This document shows positions 19,640-28,075 of a DNA stretch of 64,000 nucleotides, one piece after another. Every line of letters starts with the position of its first letter. Within the stretch, counting starts at the first letter, position 1. Source of the stretch: Pseudomonadota bacterium (lineage in GTDB: Bacteria; Pseudomonadota; Alphaproteobacteria; Rhizobiales; Xanthobacteraceae); NCBI GenBank assembly GCA_018242205.1, contig JAFECJ010000008.1:62001-126000 (forward strand), in the 5' to 3' direction. A program made the translations under genes and the position numbers. Below the pieces are notes generated by a model. That model worked only from the letters and a program-made list of their open reading frames with translations. It was not told the origin of the DNA and made no database searches.

Positions 19640-20941
19640 CTATCGGCCCGGCCGCAATGCGGCTTCAATGCAGGCCGCAGCCGCCAGCAACTGCCGATCG
19701 GCATTCTTGCGCCCCAGCAGCATCATGCCGACCGGGAGACCGGGAGCATGAACCGGCAGCGAGATCGCGGGACAATCGAGCAGGTTGGCGATCCTCGGGT
19801 TGCGCAATACCAGGCCGTTGGCGTCGTGAAATGCGGCCGTTTCCTCGACGGTCGAGATCGGCGGCGCTACGATCGGCGTGGTCGGCACGACCACGAATTC
19901 GTCTTCGGCAAGCGCCCGGTCGAACGCCTCGATGGCCGCCTTGCGGCGCCGGGTCATGAGCACGTAATCGGTGGCGGAGACATTCTTGCCGGCTTCGATG
20001 CGAGCTCGCGTCTTCGGATCGACGCCATCGAGGGAGGTGACGCCAAGCTCGGCCAAGGTCGCAGCGACCTCGACGGACGGAAATGTGCCGAGCTTGTCGA
20101 TCCGGTCGGTGAGTTCCAGGATCGGGTCGAGCGAGCCTTCCTCGACGGCAATTCCGGCCGTCCGACACTTCGTCAACGCATGCTCGAAGGCCTGGAGCAC
20201 ATGATCCTCGCATCGCGCGAACGGGCGGCCACGGCCGACGGTCAGTCGGAAACGGCTCGACCCGGCAGCCACAAGCGGCGTCGTCGCGCAGTGCCCTGAC
20301 AGGATTTGATCGGCGGCAGCGCAGTCGGCCACAGTCATCGCGAGAGGACCGACCGTGTCGAGGCTCGACGACAGTGAAAACGCGCCGGTCGTCGGCACGC
20401 GCTCGCTCGTCGGCTTGAAGCCAACCGCGCCCGACAACGCGGCGGGAATCCGTAGCGAGCCGCCGGTGTCGCTGCCGATGGCGAGGTCGGCCATGCCCTC
20501 GATGACCGACACGACCGCGCCGGACGACGAGCCGCCCGGCACACGCGTGCGATCGCGCGGATTGCCGGGCATGCCATCGTGCGGGTTGGTGCCGAGGGCC
20601 GAGAAGGCGAACTCCGTCATCTGCGTCTTACCGATGATGATGGCCCCGGCGGCGCGCAAGCGTTCGATCACTTCCGCATCCCGCTTCGCCGGCGGCAGCC
20701 CGCGCAAGACGGCGGAGCCCGCATGCGTCACCGTGCCGGCGACATCGAAGAGTGCCTTGACCGAAACGATGCGGCCATCGAGCGCGCCCTTGGTCATGCC
20801 GCTGGCGGCGCGACGGTCGGCGGCAAACGCCTCGGCCTTGGCGCTCTCGGTGAAGACCGCGGTAAAGGCCAGCCGCCCCTGGCTCCCGCCGGCTTCGATG
20901 GCCGCCAGCGCGGCTTGCAGTCGGTCAGTCGCCGATGTCAT
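19640..20941 (-). CDS. Amidase, amidase-signature family
   Basis: 433 residues. The Ser-cisSer-Lys triad is visible: Lys62 in VSVKALFDV, a Ser in GGSSSGAV (about 138) and Ser162 in GSDTGGSLR. The family hydrolyses amides to a carboxylate and ammonia; GatA, mandelamide hydrolase and biuret-type enzymes all belong to it. The N-terminus is shorter than in GatA and no gatB/C is nearby, so a catabolic role is likelier. It converges with selD, 8 bases apart. It could supply organic acids to the catabolic island that begins downstream, but no substrate can be assigned. Confidence 0.88.
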   Translation of the reverse strand: MTSATDRLQAALAAIEAGGSQGRLAFTAVFTESAKAEAFAADRRAASGMTKGALDGRIVSVKALFDVAGTVTHAGSAVLRGLPPAKRDAEVIERLRAAGAIIIGKTQMTEFAFSALGTNPHDGMPGNPRDRTRVPGGSSSGAVVSVIEGMADLAIGSDTGGSLRIPAALSGAVGFKPTSERVPTTGAFSLSSSLDTVGPLAMTVADCAAADQILSGHCATTPLVAAGSSRFRLTVGRGRPFARCEDHVLQAFEHALTKCRTAGIAVEEGSLDPILELTDRIDKLGTFPSVEVAATLAELGVTSLDGVDPKTRARIEAGKNVSATDYVLMTRRRKAAIEAFDRALAEDEFVVVPTTPIVAPPISTVEETAAFHDANGLVLRNPRIANLLDCPAISLPVHAPGLPVGMMLLGRKNADRQLLAAAACIEAALRPGR

Positions 20942-20970
20942 GTCAGCTCACAGGGGTTCGGGGATGCAAT

Positions 20971-21468
20971 TCAGGCGAAAGACAGCGCCGCACGGACCAA
21001 CTTGTCGGGATAGGGCGGCTCGCGGTCGGCACGACGATGCCGGCTCAGCAACAGACCGATACTATCATTCGGCGCAACCGACGATGTCCGGGTCCGTTCG
21101 GTCGCGGCGAGCCAGCCGACCAAGCAATCCTGTTCGAGATATTCGGCCGCGAGCTCGATGTCCTTCAAGCGCTCGCGAAGCCGTTGCGCCTCGCCCGCCC
21201 GCTCGACCGGAATCGCGGCAATGCCCTGCTTGAGAGCTCGCCGGCACGTCCTGAGCGGCACGACAACGCCGTCCCGCACGCCCGCCACTTCGTTGTCAAT
21301 CTCCACAAGGTCCGACGCACTCAGCCCGACATTGGCGACGACCGCGGCGTACGCGCAGAACAACAGAATGTTGACGTCGACGCCGTAGTCGTCCTGTAGA
21401 CACAGGCACTCTTCCTCGACTCCCGGCGCGGTATAAACGGCAAACGAGAAGTCGCGGAACGACTGCAT
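20971..21468 (-). CDS. TIGR02444/DUF2390-like protein
   Basis: 165 residues. The N-terminus (FRDFSFAVYTAPGVEEECLCLQDDYGVDVNILLF) fits the family named TIGR02444, whose function is unknown. The remainder is mostly helical and charged. There is no signal peptide and no membrane segment. It lies 29 bases upstream of the amidase gene, in the same direction, and 12 bases downstream of the YciI-like gene. The match is from memory of the family pattern, hence the moderate confidence. Confidence 0.65.
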   Translation of the reverse strand: MQSFRDFSFAVYTAPGVEEECLCLQDDYGVDVNILLFCAYAAVVANVGLSASDLVEIDNEVAGVRDGVVVPLRTCRRALKQGIAAIPVERAGEAQRLRERLKDIELAAEYLEQDCLVGWLAATERTRTSSVAPNDSIGLLLSRHRRADREPPYPDKLVRAALSFA

Positions 21469-21480
21469 TGAGTGGCGGCC

Positions 21481-21771
21481 TCAGGTCAGCTGGCCGGCTT
21501 CCACCGAAAGACGGTAGCGGTGGATCGACCAGTTTTCAAAGCAGCCGACCTCGACGAAAGGATCTCCGGTGACGATCCTTTCGGCGGTTTCTCGGTCGTC
21601 CACATCGAGCAACAAGATCTGTCCCACGCGGGTCTTGCCGTCATCGGACAGGATCGGTCCGCCGAAGCGGATGCGACCGAGGTGCTCCTCCCAATAAGCA
21701 TCGTGACGAGGCTTCGTCTCGGTGCGGAGCACCTCGGTATTCGGCTTGCTGGTCAAAATCGCGACGTACAC
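21481..21771 (-). CDS. YciI-family protein
   Basis: 96 residues of ferredoxin-like alpha-beta fold, typical length for YciI proteins. The conserved His-Asp region is seen in KPRHDAYWEEHL, followed by GGPILSDDGKTRVGQILLLD and the EIVTGDPFVEVG-like motif (AERIVTGDPFVEVG). Some members act as dehydrochlorinases or hydrolases, and most are uncharacterised. It lies 11 bases downstream of the binding-protein gene and could belong to the ADH-binding protein operon. Confidence 0.8.
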   Translation of the reverse strand: MYVAILTSKPNTEVLRTETKPRHDAYWEEHLGRIRFGGPILSDDGKTRVGQILLLDVDDRETAERIVTGDPFVEVGCFENWSIHRYRLSVEAGQLT

Positions 21772-21782
21772 GCCCGATCCTT

Positions 21783-22745
21783 TTACTTCTTGGTCGTGTA
21801 GACGATGTCGACGAGATCCTTGAGCTCGTCCGCGGTCAGCGGCTTCGCCAGGAACTTGGCTTCAACCGCCTGCTTCATCGTCTGATCCATACCCTTGATC
21901 GGGCCGAAAGCCAGCGTCTTGCGATTGTAGAAGGCGATGCCCTTCTCGGCGATCTTCGCATCTACCTTGTTGAGCTTGCCATAGAACTTCGACGATTCCG
22001 CCTTGTTGGCATAGGCCCAGTCGATGCACTTATCGAGCGTCTCAAGGAACTTGGCGACCACCGCGCGGTGCTTCGCCAGATAATCGGCCTTCACGACGAT
22101 GACGCGGCCGGTGATGTTGGCTTGCGACTTGACGTCATCGCCGGCGAATAACACGCGAATCTTGCCTTCATCGACGGCAGCGAGACCGGACGGCGGGATC
22201 GAGTAACCGACGTCGACCTGTTTGGTCATGGTCATGGTCATGGTCGCATCCATGCCACCGGTCGCGACGGGTTTGAAGTCGAGCTTGCTCTCGTTCTTGA
22301 AAGCCAGCAGCAGTGCCTCACTGGCGCCGCCGGGACGCGGGAATGCCACCGACTTACCATTGAGATCCTTGGTCGACTTGATCGGGCTATCCTTCGGCAC
22401 GTAGAAGAAGGTGTCGTTCTGTCCGAGGAATTCGGCGCTTACGACCTTCAGCTTGTTGCCCTGGGCATAGGCCGCGAGCACGGCGTTGAGACCCGGCGAG
22501 TAACCGATGTCCATGCCGCCGGCGATGACCGCCTGAATATTCTCGGAGCCGCCACGCGTCGAGGTCACATCGACGTCAAGACCCGCCTTGGCGAATTCGC
22601 CGCGTTCCTTGCACAAAGTCGGTTGCGATGTGTCCCACAGTCCAAGGAAGGTCGTGGCCACCTTCACTTTGTCCTGAGCCAATGCAGGCTGCGCGATCAT
22701 GCCGACGCCGGCCGCCGCCAAAGCTACTTTCATCATTGTGCGCAT
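21783..22745 (-). CDS. ABC transporter substrate-binding protein, NMT1/SsuA-like
   Basis: 320 residues from ATG 22745 (AAGGAA upstream). Residues 1-22 are a Sec signal peptide ending PALAQ. The mature part follows the pattern of nitrate/sulfonate/taurine binding proteins: GEFAKAGLDVDVTSTRGGSENIQAVIAGGMDIGYSPG. A MTMTMT run near the middle comes from a small ATGACC repeat. It is transcribed after the alcohol dehydrogenase gene. Matching permeases (26445-28075) and an ATPase (36438-37238) of the same class lie elsewhere in the window, so a split transporter is likely. Confidence 0.88.
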   Translation of the reverse strand: MRTMMKVALAAAGVGMIAQPALAQDKVKVATTFLGLWDTSQPTLCKERGEFAKAGLDVDVTSTRGGSENIQAVIAGGMDIGYSPGLNAVLAAYAQGNKLKVVSAEFLGQNDTFFYVPKDSPIKSTKDLNGKSVAFPRPGGASEALLLAFKNESKLDFKPVATGGMDATMTMTMTKQVDVGYSIPPSGLAAVDEGKIRVLFAGDDVKSQANITGRVIVVKADYLAKHRAVVAKFLETLDKCIDWAYANKAESSKFYGKLNKVDAKIAEKGIAFYNRKTLAFGPIKGMDQTMKQAVEAKFLAKPLTADELKDLVDIVYTTKK

Positions 22746-22797
22746 CGTCCGATTCCTTCTTTCTAGGTTGTTAATCCCGGACTTCCAGTTCCCCCAC

Positions 22798-23886
22798 TCA
22801 GACCAAGACGACCTGCGCGGGGCCAATCGCTCCATACTTTGCCTTGTTGCCTGTAATCTCGATCGCTTCGGGCACCTTTTCGATGCCCTGAAGAACATGC
22901 GTAACCGTCGGTTCTATCTGCACCCGCTTCGAGGCAACCAGATCGATCGCGTAGTTGATGATGCGCGGCGACGGGCTGCGCGTACCGATAACGTGCAGGC
23001 CCTTCTTGTCGATCGGCCCGATCGGAACCGTCGAACCGACCGGCAGGTGGCCGAATTCCGAAATGCGGCCCTCGTTGCGCAACATCGCCAGGCCTTGAAT
23101 AAACGTATCGACGCCGGCGTGGCCCTGCTCCTTGCTGCCGCCGGCGCATTCGAGCACGACGTCGCAGCCGAGCCCCTTGGTGATTTCCATGACCGCTTCG
23201 ACCACATCGGTCTTCGTCGCATTGATGGTGTGGGTCGCGCCGAGCTGCTTCGACAGCGCGAGCACCGGATCGCGCCGCGCGATCGCGACGACCTTTGCCG
23301 CGCCAGCCACGGCGGCGATCTGGGTACAGAACAGGCCCATGGGGCCCTGACCGATGACCACAACGGTGTCGCCCATCGCGATGCCGACGCCTTCGATACG
23401 GCCCATCACGGAAACCAGCGGCTGCATCCCACACGCTTCCTTATCGGTAATTTCCGAAGGGATCGCCGCGATCGTGCTCGCGGGGATCGGGAAATACTCG
23501 GCGAGGCAACCGGGCGTGTCTTCCGAAACATTGATGACCGAGCGGCAGAGATGCGACATCCCGGCGGCGCAGTACTTGCAGGTGCCGCACGGCACGCCGC
23601 GATGATAGAAGACGCGATCGCCGAGCTTGACGTTGGTCACGCCGGCGCCGACTTCGACGACCTCGCCGCAGAATTCGTGGCCCCAAAGCTGCATCGGCGC
23701 GCGCTCGGCGAGCATGCGCTTGATGTTGTCATGCGAGGGAACGGGCAGCCCGCGAAACTCGGCGATCTCCGTGACCGACAGCTCGGCGTTGCGGACCTTG
23801 CACACGACCCAGCCGGGCTCGGCGTGCGGCATCGGCACCTCTTCGAGGCGCATATCGTTGAAGCCGTAGGAGAGCCAAGCCTTCAT
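22798..23886 (-). CDS. Zinc-type alcohol dehydrogenase-like protein (MDR) lacking the usual catalytic Cys
   Basis: 362 residues. The medium-chain dehydrogenase layout is clear: GHEFCGEVVEVG, structural zinc cysteines in CGTCKYCAAGMSHLC, and the Rossmann motif VVVIGQGPMGLFCTQIA near residue 180. In the place of the catalytic zinc Cys (usual context GICGTD) this protein has AELSVTE, so Ser replaces Cys. The His-Glu of the GHE motif is kept. It may use a zinc-independent or altered site. An A/T-rich control region precedes it, and the binding-protein gene follows 52 bases downstream. Confidence 0.87.
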   Translation of the reverse strand: MKAWLSYGFNDMRLEEVPMPHAEPGWVVCKVRNAELSVTEIAEFRGLPVPSHDNIKRMLAERAPMQLWGHEFCGEVVEVGAGVTNVKLGDRVFYHRGVPCGTCKYCAAGMSHLCRSVINVSEDTPGCLAEYFPIPASTIAAIPSEITDKEACGMQPLVSVMGRIEGVGIAMGDTVVVIGQGPMGLFCTQIAAVAGAAKVVAIARRDPVLALSKQLGATHTINATKTDVVEAVMEITKGLGCDVVLECAGGSKEQGHAGVDTFIQGLAMLRNEGRISEFGHLPVGSTVPIGPIDKKGLHVIGTRSPSPRIINYAIDLVASKRVQIEPTVTHVLQGIEKVPEAIEITGNKAKYGAIGPAQVVLV

Positions 23887-24092
23887 ATCAATATCCTATA
23901 GTTTATCTATGTTATGTTTTTTTGTATAGTACCCCGTCTGAAGGAGCAGTCAATCGGGCGGTTCCGGTTTGTGCCGCGGCCATGGTCCGAACTTCTCACG
24001 AGATAGGGTGTTTGCTCGAGGAGATTCTCCGCGGTAATGACGTCCGACGATTTCCGCGAACCTGCGACATCCTGACGTCATCTCCGCACCGT
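23887..24092 (-). promoter_or_regulatory. A/T-rich promoter/operator upstream of the alcohol dehydrogenase
   Basis: 206 bases between the end of the molybdenum hydroxylase gene and the ADH start. Bases 23889-23935 are strikingly A/T-rich against a GC-rich background. On the minus strand they contain AACATAACATAGATAAAC followed by TATAGG, and the arms CTATAG/CTATG suggest an operator. Similar AACATA/CTATA words occur before other catabolic genes in the window (47952, 53720, 41205). The remainder, 23940-24092, shows nothing recognisable. Confidence 0.4.
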
Positions 24093-26429
24093 TCATGCGC
24101 GCTTGGCGTTTTGTAATGCCGACCACACGTTCTGGGCGGTGGCCGGCATGTCGATCCGGGGGACGCCCTCGCGGACCAGCGCATCCGCGACAGCATTCAT
24201 CACCGCCGGCAAGGCCCCGACCGTGCCAGCCTCGCCCGCCCCTTTGGCGCCCAGCGGATTGGTGGCGGTCGGCACGGCGTGGCTGACGACCTCGAAAAAC
24301 GGCAGATGACTCGCGCGCGGCATGCCGTAGTCCATGAACGAGCCGGTCACGAGCTGGCCATCAGCGTAGGCAATGTGCTCCATCAGCGCCTGGCCGACGC
24401 CTTGCGCGATGCCGCCATGCAACTGGCCCTTGAGCAGCAGCGGGTTCATGACCTGGCCGACATCGTCCACAACGGTGTAGGCGACGAGCCGGGTCACACC
24501 CGTCTCGGGGTCGATCTCGACCTCGCAGATGTGACAGCCATTGGGGAAGGTGGCGTCGCGCGGCGTCACGATTGCCTTGGCATCAAGACCGAAATCCGCG
24601 CCAGGCGGCATCCGCGCCGGCAGATAGGACGCCCGGGCCACCTCGGGCAAGCCGATCTTGAGATCGGTGCCCGGCACGGCGAAAGCGCCGTCGGCAAATT
24701 CGACATCACCCTCGCCGACCTCGAGAAGATGCGCCGCGACCTTCTTGCCGCGATCGATCACGCGTTGCGCCGCGGTCGCAAAGGCAGTTCCGGCCGCCAT
24801 CATGGTGCGGGAGCCGAACGATCCGCGGCCATGGGCGACCTCGTCGGTATCGCCGCTGACGATGCGCACCTGATCGGGCGCCAGTCCGAGATACTGCGCC
24901 GCGAACTGCTTGAGCACCGTCTCATGGCCCTGGCCGTGCGAATGGCTGCCGGAGACGATGGTGCAGCTGCCGCCGGAATCGAAGCGGATTTCGACCGCCT
25001 CCTCCATCGGCATGCCCTGCGGGCCGCCGGCGATCTCGATGACGCAGGCGATGCCGATGCCGCGCAGCCGGCCGCGCGCCAAGCTGTCGCGGCGACGTGT
25101 CTCGAAACTTTTCCAGTCGGCCGCCTCGAGGCAGCGGTCCATCACCGCTTCGAACTCGCCGCAATCATAAGTGTAGACCAGGCCGGTCTTGTACGGCATC
25201 GCGCTCGCCGGGATGAGATTGCGGCGACGCAATTCGGCCGGATCGACCTTCAGTTCGCGCGCGGCGAGATCGATGATGCGTTCTATGCAATACGACGCCT
25301 CTGGCCGCCCCGCGCCGCGGAACGGACAGGTCGGCGGCGTGTGGCTGAACACGCCGGTCACGCCGACATCGAAGGTCGGGATGGTATAGACGCCGGCCAG
25401 ACCGCCGAGATTGTTGGTCGATGAGTGCAGGCCGTTAAGCGCTATATAGGCGCCGATATTGGCGACGGTTTCGACGCGCAAGGCCAGGAAGCGGCCGTCC
25501 TTGTCGAGCGCCAGCGCCACGTCGGAGATATTGTCGCGCGCCTGATGATCCGACAGGAAGCCTTCGCTGCGCTCGGCGACCCATTTCACCGGCTGGCCGA
25601 CCATGCGCGAGGCCCACAGCACCAGGACCTGTTCGGGATAGACGCTGCCTTTCATGCCGAACGAGCCGCCGACATCGTGCGCCACCACGCGGAAGCGGTT
25701 GGCCGGCTCGCGGAAAATCGCGGCGATCTCGCGCTGGATGGTGTGCGGCGATTGCAGGCTGGAATACAGCGTGTAGCGGCCGTCTTTCGCCGTGTAGTGG
25801 CCGAGCGCGTTGCGCGGCTCGATGGAATTCGTGGTCATCCGTGTGATGACGAGACGGTCGCGAACGATGTGGTCGGCGCGCGCGAAGGCGGCCTCGGCGG
25901 CGGCCTTGTCGCCGAGCCGGAAGACGAAGCAGCGGTTGTCGGGCTGGCTGTCCCACACCAGCGGTGCGTCGGCCGCGAGGCACTGCGCGGTGTCGGTGAC
26001 TTCCGGCAGCACCTCGTAGTCGATCACGACCAGTTCGGCGGCGTCCTTCGCCTGCGCCAGAGTCTCGGCGACGACGGCGACGACGGCGACGCCGCTGTGC
26101 GGCGCGACGTCGACCGCCAGCGGATAGTACGGCGGCACGAAGTTCGGCTCGCCATTGGCCTTGTGGCGCTGCACCCGCGACGGCAGCGGACCGAAGTTAT
26201 GGGAACGAACATCCTCTCCGGTGAGGACCGCGAGAACACCTGGCGCGGCTCTTGCCGCCTCGGCATCGATGCCGACGATGCGCGCCGCGGCATGCGGCGA
26301 GCGCACGAGATAAAGCGCGGCGGTACGGCCCAGATCGACGTCGTCGGTGTAGCGGCCGAGCCCACCGGTCAGCCGTGCATCCTCGCTGCGCGTAACAGCC
26401 TTGCCGATACCCCAATCGAGTTCACGCAT
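24093..26429 (-). CDS. Xanthine dehydrogenase-family molybdenum-binding (large) subunit, orphan
   Basis: 778 residues, the normal length for CoxL/XdhB-type large subunits. Order of motifs: N-terminal GKAVTRSEDARLTGGLGRYTDD; HDVGGSFGMKG for the molybdopterin cytosine dinucleotide site; CPFRGAGRPEASY; GQGHETVLKQFA; GSFGSRTMMAAG; and the catalytic Glu in GAKGAGEAGTVGA near the end. It lacks the CO dehydrogenase AYxCSFR loop, so it is not CoxL proper. Such enzymes hydroxylate heteroaromatics or oxidise aldehydes and need a [2Fe-2S] and usually a FAD subunit. Neither is encoded next to it. It is followed upstream by the two permease genes, 15 bases away. Confidence 0.9.
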   Translation of the reverse strand: MRELDWGIGKAVTRSEDARLTGGLGRYTDDVDLGRTAALYLVRSPHAAARIVGIDAEAARAAPGVLAVLTGEDVRSHNFGPLPSRVQRHKANGEPNFVPPYYPLAVDVAPHSGVAVVAVVAETLAQAKDAAELVVIDYEVLPEVTDTAQCLAADAPLVWDSQPDNRCFVFRLGDKAAAEAAFARADHIVRDRLVITRMTTNSIEPRNALGHYTAKDGRYTLYSSLQSPHTIQREIAAIFREPANRFRVVAHDVGGSFGMKGSVYPEQVLVLWASRMVGQPVKWVAERSEGFLSDHQARDNISDVALALDKDGRFLALRVETVANIGAYIALNGLHSSTNNLGGLAGVYTIPTFDVGVTGVFSHTPPTCPFRGAGRPEASYCIERIIDLAARELKVDPAELRRRNLIPASAMPYKTGLVYTYDCGEFEAVMDRCLEAADWKSFETRRRDSLARGRLRGIGIACVIEIAGGPQGMPMEEAVEIRFDSGGSCTIVSGSHSHGQGHETVLKQFAAQYLGLAPDQVRIVSGDTDEVAHGRGSFGSRTMMAAGTAFATAAQRVIDRGKKVAAHLLEVGEGDVEFADGAFAVPGTDLKIGLPEVARASYLPARMPPGADFGLDAKAIVTPRDATFPNGCHICEVEIDPETGVTRLVAYTVVDDVGQVMNPLLLKGQLHGGIAQGVGQALMEHIAYADGQLVTGSFMDYGMPRASHLPFFEVVSHAVPTATNPLGAKGAGEAGTVGALPAVMNAVADALVREGVPRIDMPATAQNVWSALQNAKRA

Positions 26430-26444
26430 GCCGCGACCGAAGCC

Positions 26445-27284
26445 TCATGCACCGGAGGTCGCGGCGAGCGCGGCCTTGTCGGCGGCGCGTTCGGCCGCCG
26501 TCGGCTTTCGGCCGCGATTGCCGAGGAATCCTTGCAGCAGGCTCAGCACGTAATTCATGAAAGCGGCCGTGGCGAAGATCAGAATGGCGTCGGCATAGAC
26601 CGAGGCGATGCGGAATTGATCGGCATAGCGGATCAGCCGGAAGCCGAGGCCGCCTTGCGAATTGGCGATTTCGGCGGACAGCACGCCGATTATCGACATC
26701 GACATGGCGAGCCGGAGACTGGTGAGCACGGGGTTGGCCATCGCCGGCAGATAGACCTTGCTCGCCATCTGCCAGGTGGAAAGATTGAAGCTGCGGCCGG
26801 TCAGCAGCAGGATTTTCGGGATCTGCACGAAGGCGCTGGTCGTGCTCAGCACCACGGGAAAGAATGCCGACAGCGACGCCTTGGCAATCTTGGATTCGAT
26901 GCCAAGGCCGAACACCAGGAAGATGATCGGAAGAAAGATCACCTTCGGCGTGCCGCCCAGTGCGGTGATGAACGGCTCAAACACGCGCCTAGCAAAGGGC
27001 TGCAAGCCAAGCAGAATACCGAGTACCAGCGCAATCAGCGACCCGGCGACAAAACCGGCGGTCGCGCCGAAAACGGTCAGGCCAAGATCTACGTAAAAGT
27101 CCGGCGACATGAGCTCCTGCACCAAGGCAACGATGACGGCCCAGGTCGGCGGGATGACGCCCTCGTAGAACAGGCCCGAGCGCGCCGCGAATTCCCAGGC
27201 CGCCACGAGAGCGACGATGGTCAGCACCCGAATCCAGAGGACCTGGAGATGCAGCGCGTGTTGTCGCGGGTCGAATATCTTCAT
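26445..27284 (-). CDS. ABC transporter permease, SsuC/TauC-like
   Basis: 279 residues from ATG 27284, which overlaps the upstream permease stop by 4 bases; an in-frame ATG at 27299 is less likely. About six membrane helices are visible. The cytoplasmic-loop contact motif for the ATPase is present as MASKVYLPAMANPVL (EAA-loop type). Family partners move nitrate, sulfonates, taurine, aromatic acids or pyrimidine precursors. The C-terminus carries a charged Ala-rich tail. Confidence 0.88.
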   Translation of the reverse strand: MKIFDPRQHALHLQVLWIRVLTIVALVAAWEFAARSGLFYEGVIPPTWAVIVALVQELMSPDFYVDLGLTVFGATAGFVAGSLIALVLGILLGLQPFARRVFEPFITALGGTPKVIFLPIIFLVFGLGIESKIAKASLSAFFPVVLSTTSAFVQIPKILLLTGRSFNLSTWQMASKVYLPAMANPVLTSLRLAMSMSIIGVLSAEIANSQGGLGFRLIRYADQFRIASVYADAILIFATAAFMNYVLSLLQGFLGNRGRKPTAAERAADKAALAATSGA

Positions 27285-28075
27285 CGCGACCGGATCCATT
27301 GTTCGCCGCGACCGATCAGCCAGTTCAACAGCACGCTGACCGCGGCGACCGCGACGATCGCCGAGTAGGTCCCCGGGATATCGAAGCGGAAATAGCGATC
27401 GGCGACGATACGGCCGAGACCGCCGACATCGACGAGATATTCGACGGCGACGATGTTGATCAGCGTGTACATCAACGCGAGCCGGACACCGGTGGCGATG
27501 GTCGGCGCCGCCGCCGGCACCATGATACGCCAGAAGATCGCGGACTTGCTGAGCGCATAGCTGTGGCCGACATTGATGAAGGTCTGCTTCACGCCAAGGA
27601 AACCCTCCTGCACGTGCAGGATGAGCGGAATGACGCCGGGCAGGAAACCCATGACGATCAGCGTCACCTGGTTGCGGCCGAACACGACGAGAAACAACGG
27701 GTACAGCAGGAATATCGGCGCCGCCGACAGCGACGCCAGCCAGCTCGTATAGGCGATGCCGACGGCCCGGCGTTTGTACATCAGGTGACCGAGCGGCACG
27801 GCAACGAGGATTTCCAGGCCGACCGCGATCAAGGTCGAGGTCAGTGTCGAGCGCAGCGCGCCAAGGATGTCGACCTTGGCCTGAAGATCGGCAATGCCGA
27901 GGATCGTCGTGCTCGGCTCGGCGACGATGGCCCGCGATACCAGACCGCTGCGCACCAGCCCTTCGAGCAGCAGCAGGAACGCGACCAGCACCAGCAACGA
28001 GCAGAACGCCGGCGAACTGAAGAGCCGGATCAGAAACGGTCGAATAGTTGCGGGCTGGTTCGACATGTCAGGCAT
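27281..28075 (-). CDS. ABC transporter permease, SsuC/TauC-like
   Basis: 264 residues. ATG 28075 and ATG 28066 are both possible; both overlap or abut the end of the ThDP enzyme gene upstream. About six hydrophobic helices, with the EAA-type motif SKSAIFWRIMVPAAAPTIATG. Together with the downstream permease it would make a heterodimeric channel, which is unusual because the SsuC type is often a homodimer. Confidence 0.86.
   Translation of the reverse strand: MPDMSNQPATIRPFLIRLFSSPAFCSLLVLVAFLLLLEGLVRSGLVSRAIVAEPSTTILGIADLQAKVDILGALRSTLTSTLIAVGLEILVAVPLGHLMYKRRAVGIAYTSWLASLSAAPIFLLYPLFLVVFGRNQVTLIVMGFLPGVIPLILHVQEGFLGVKQTFINVGHSYALSKSAIFWRIMVPAAAPTIATGVRLALMYTLINIVAVEYLVDVGGLGRIVADRYFRFDIPGTYSAIVAVAAVSVLLNWLIGRGEQWIRSR

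Noticed and set aside
22224..22247. ATGACC/GGTCAT triplicated simple repeat
   Set aside because: It lies inside the binding-protein gene and encodes MTMTMT; a small in-frame repeat without other sign of function.
26071..26100. GACGACGGC trinucleotide-type repeat
   Set aside because: Encodes a Val-Ala stretch (AVVAVVAE) in the molybdenum enzyme; codon-biased coding sequence explains it.
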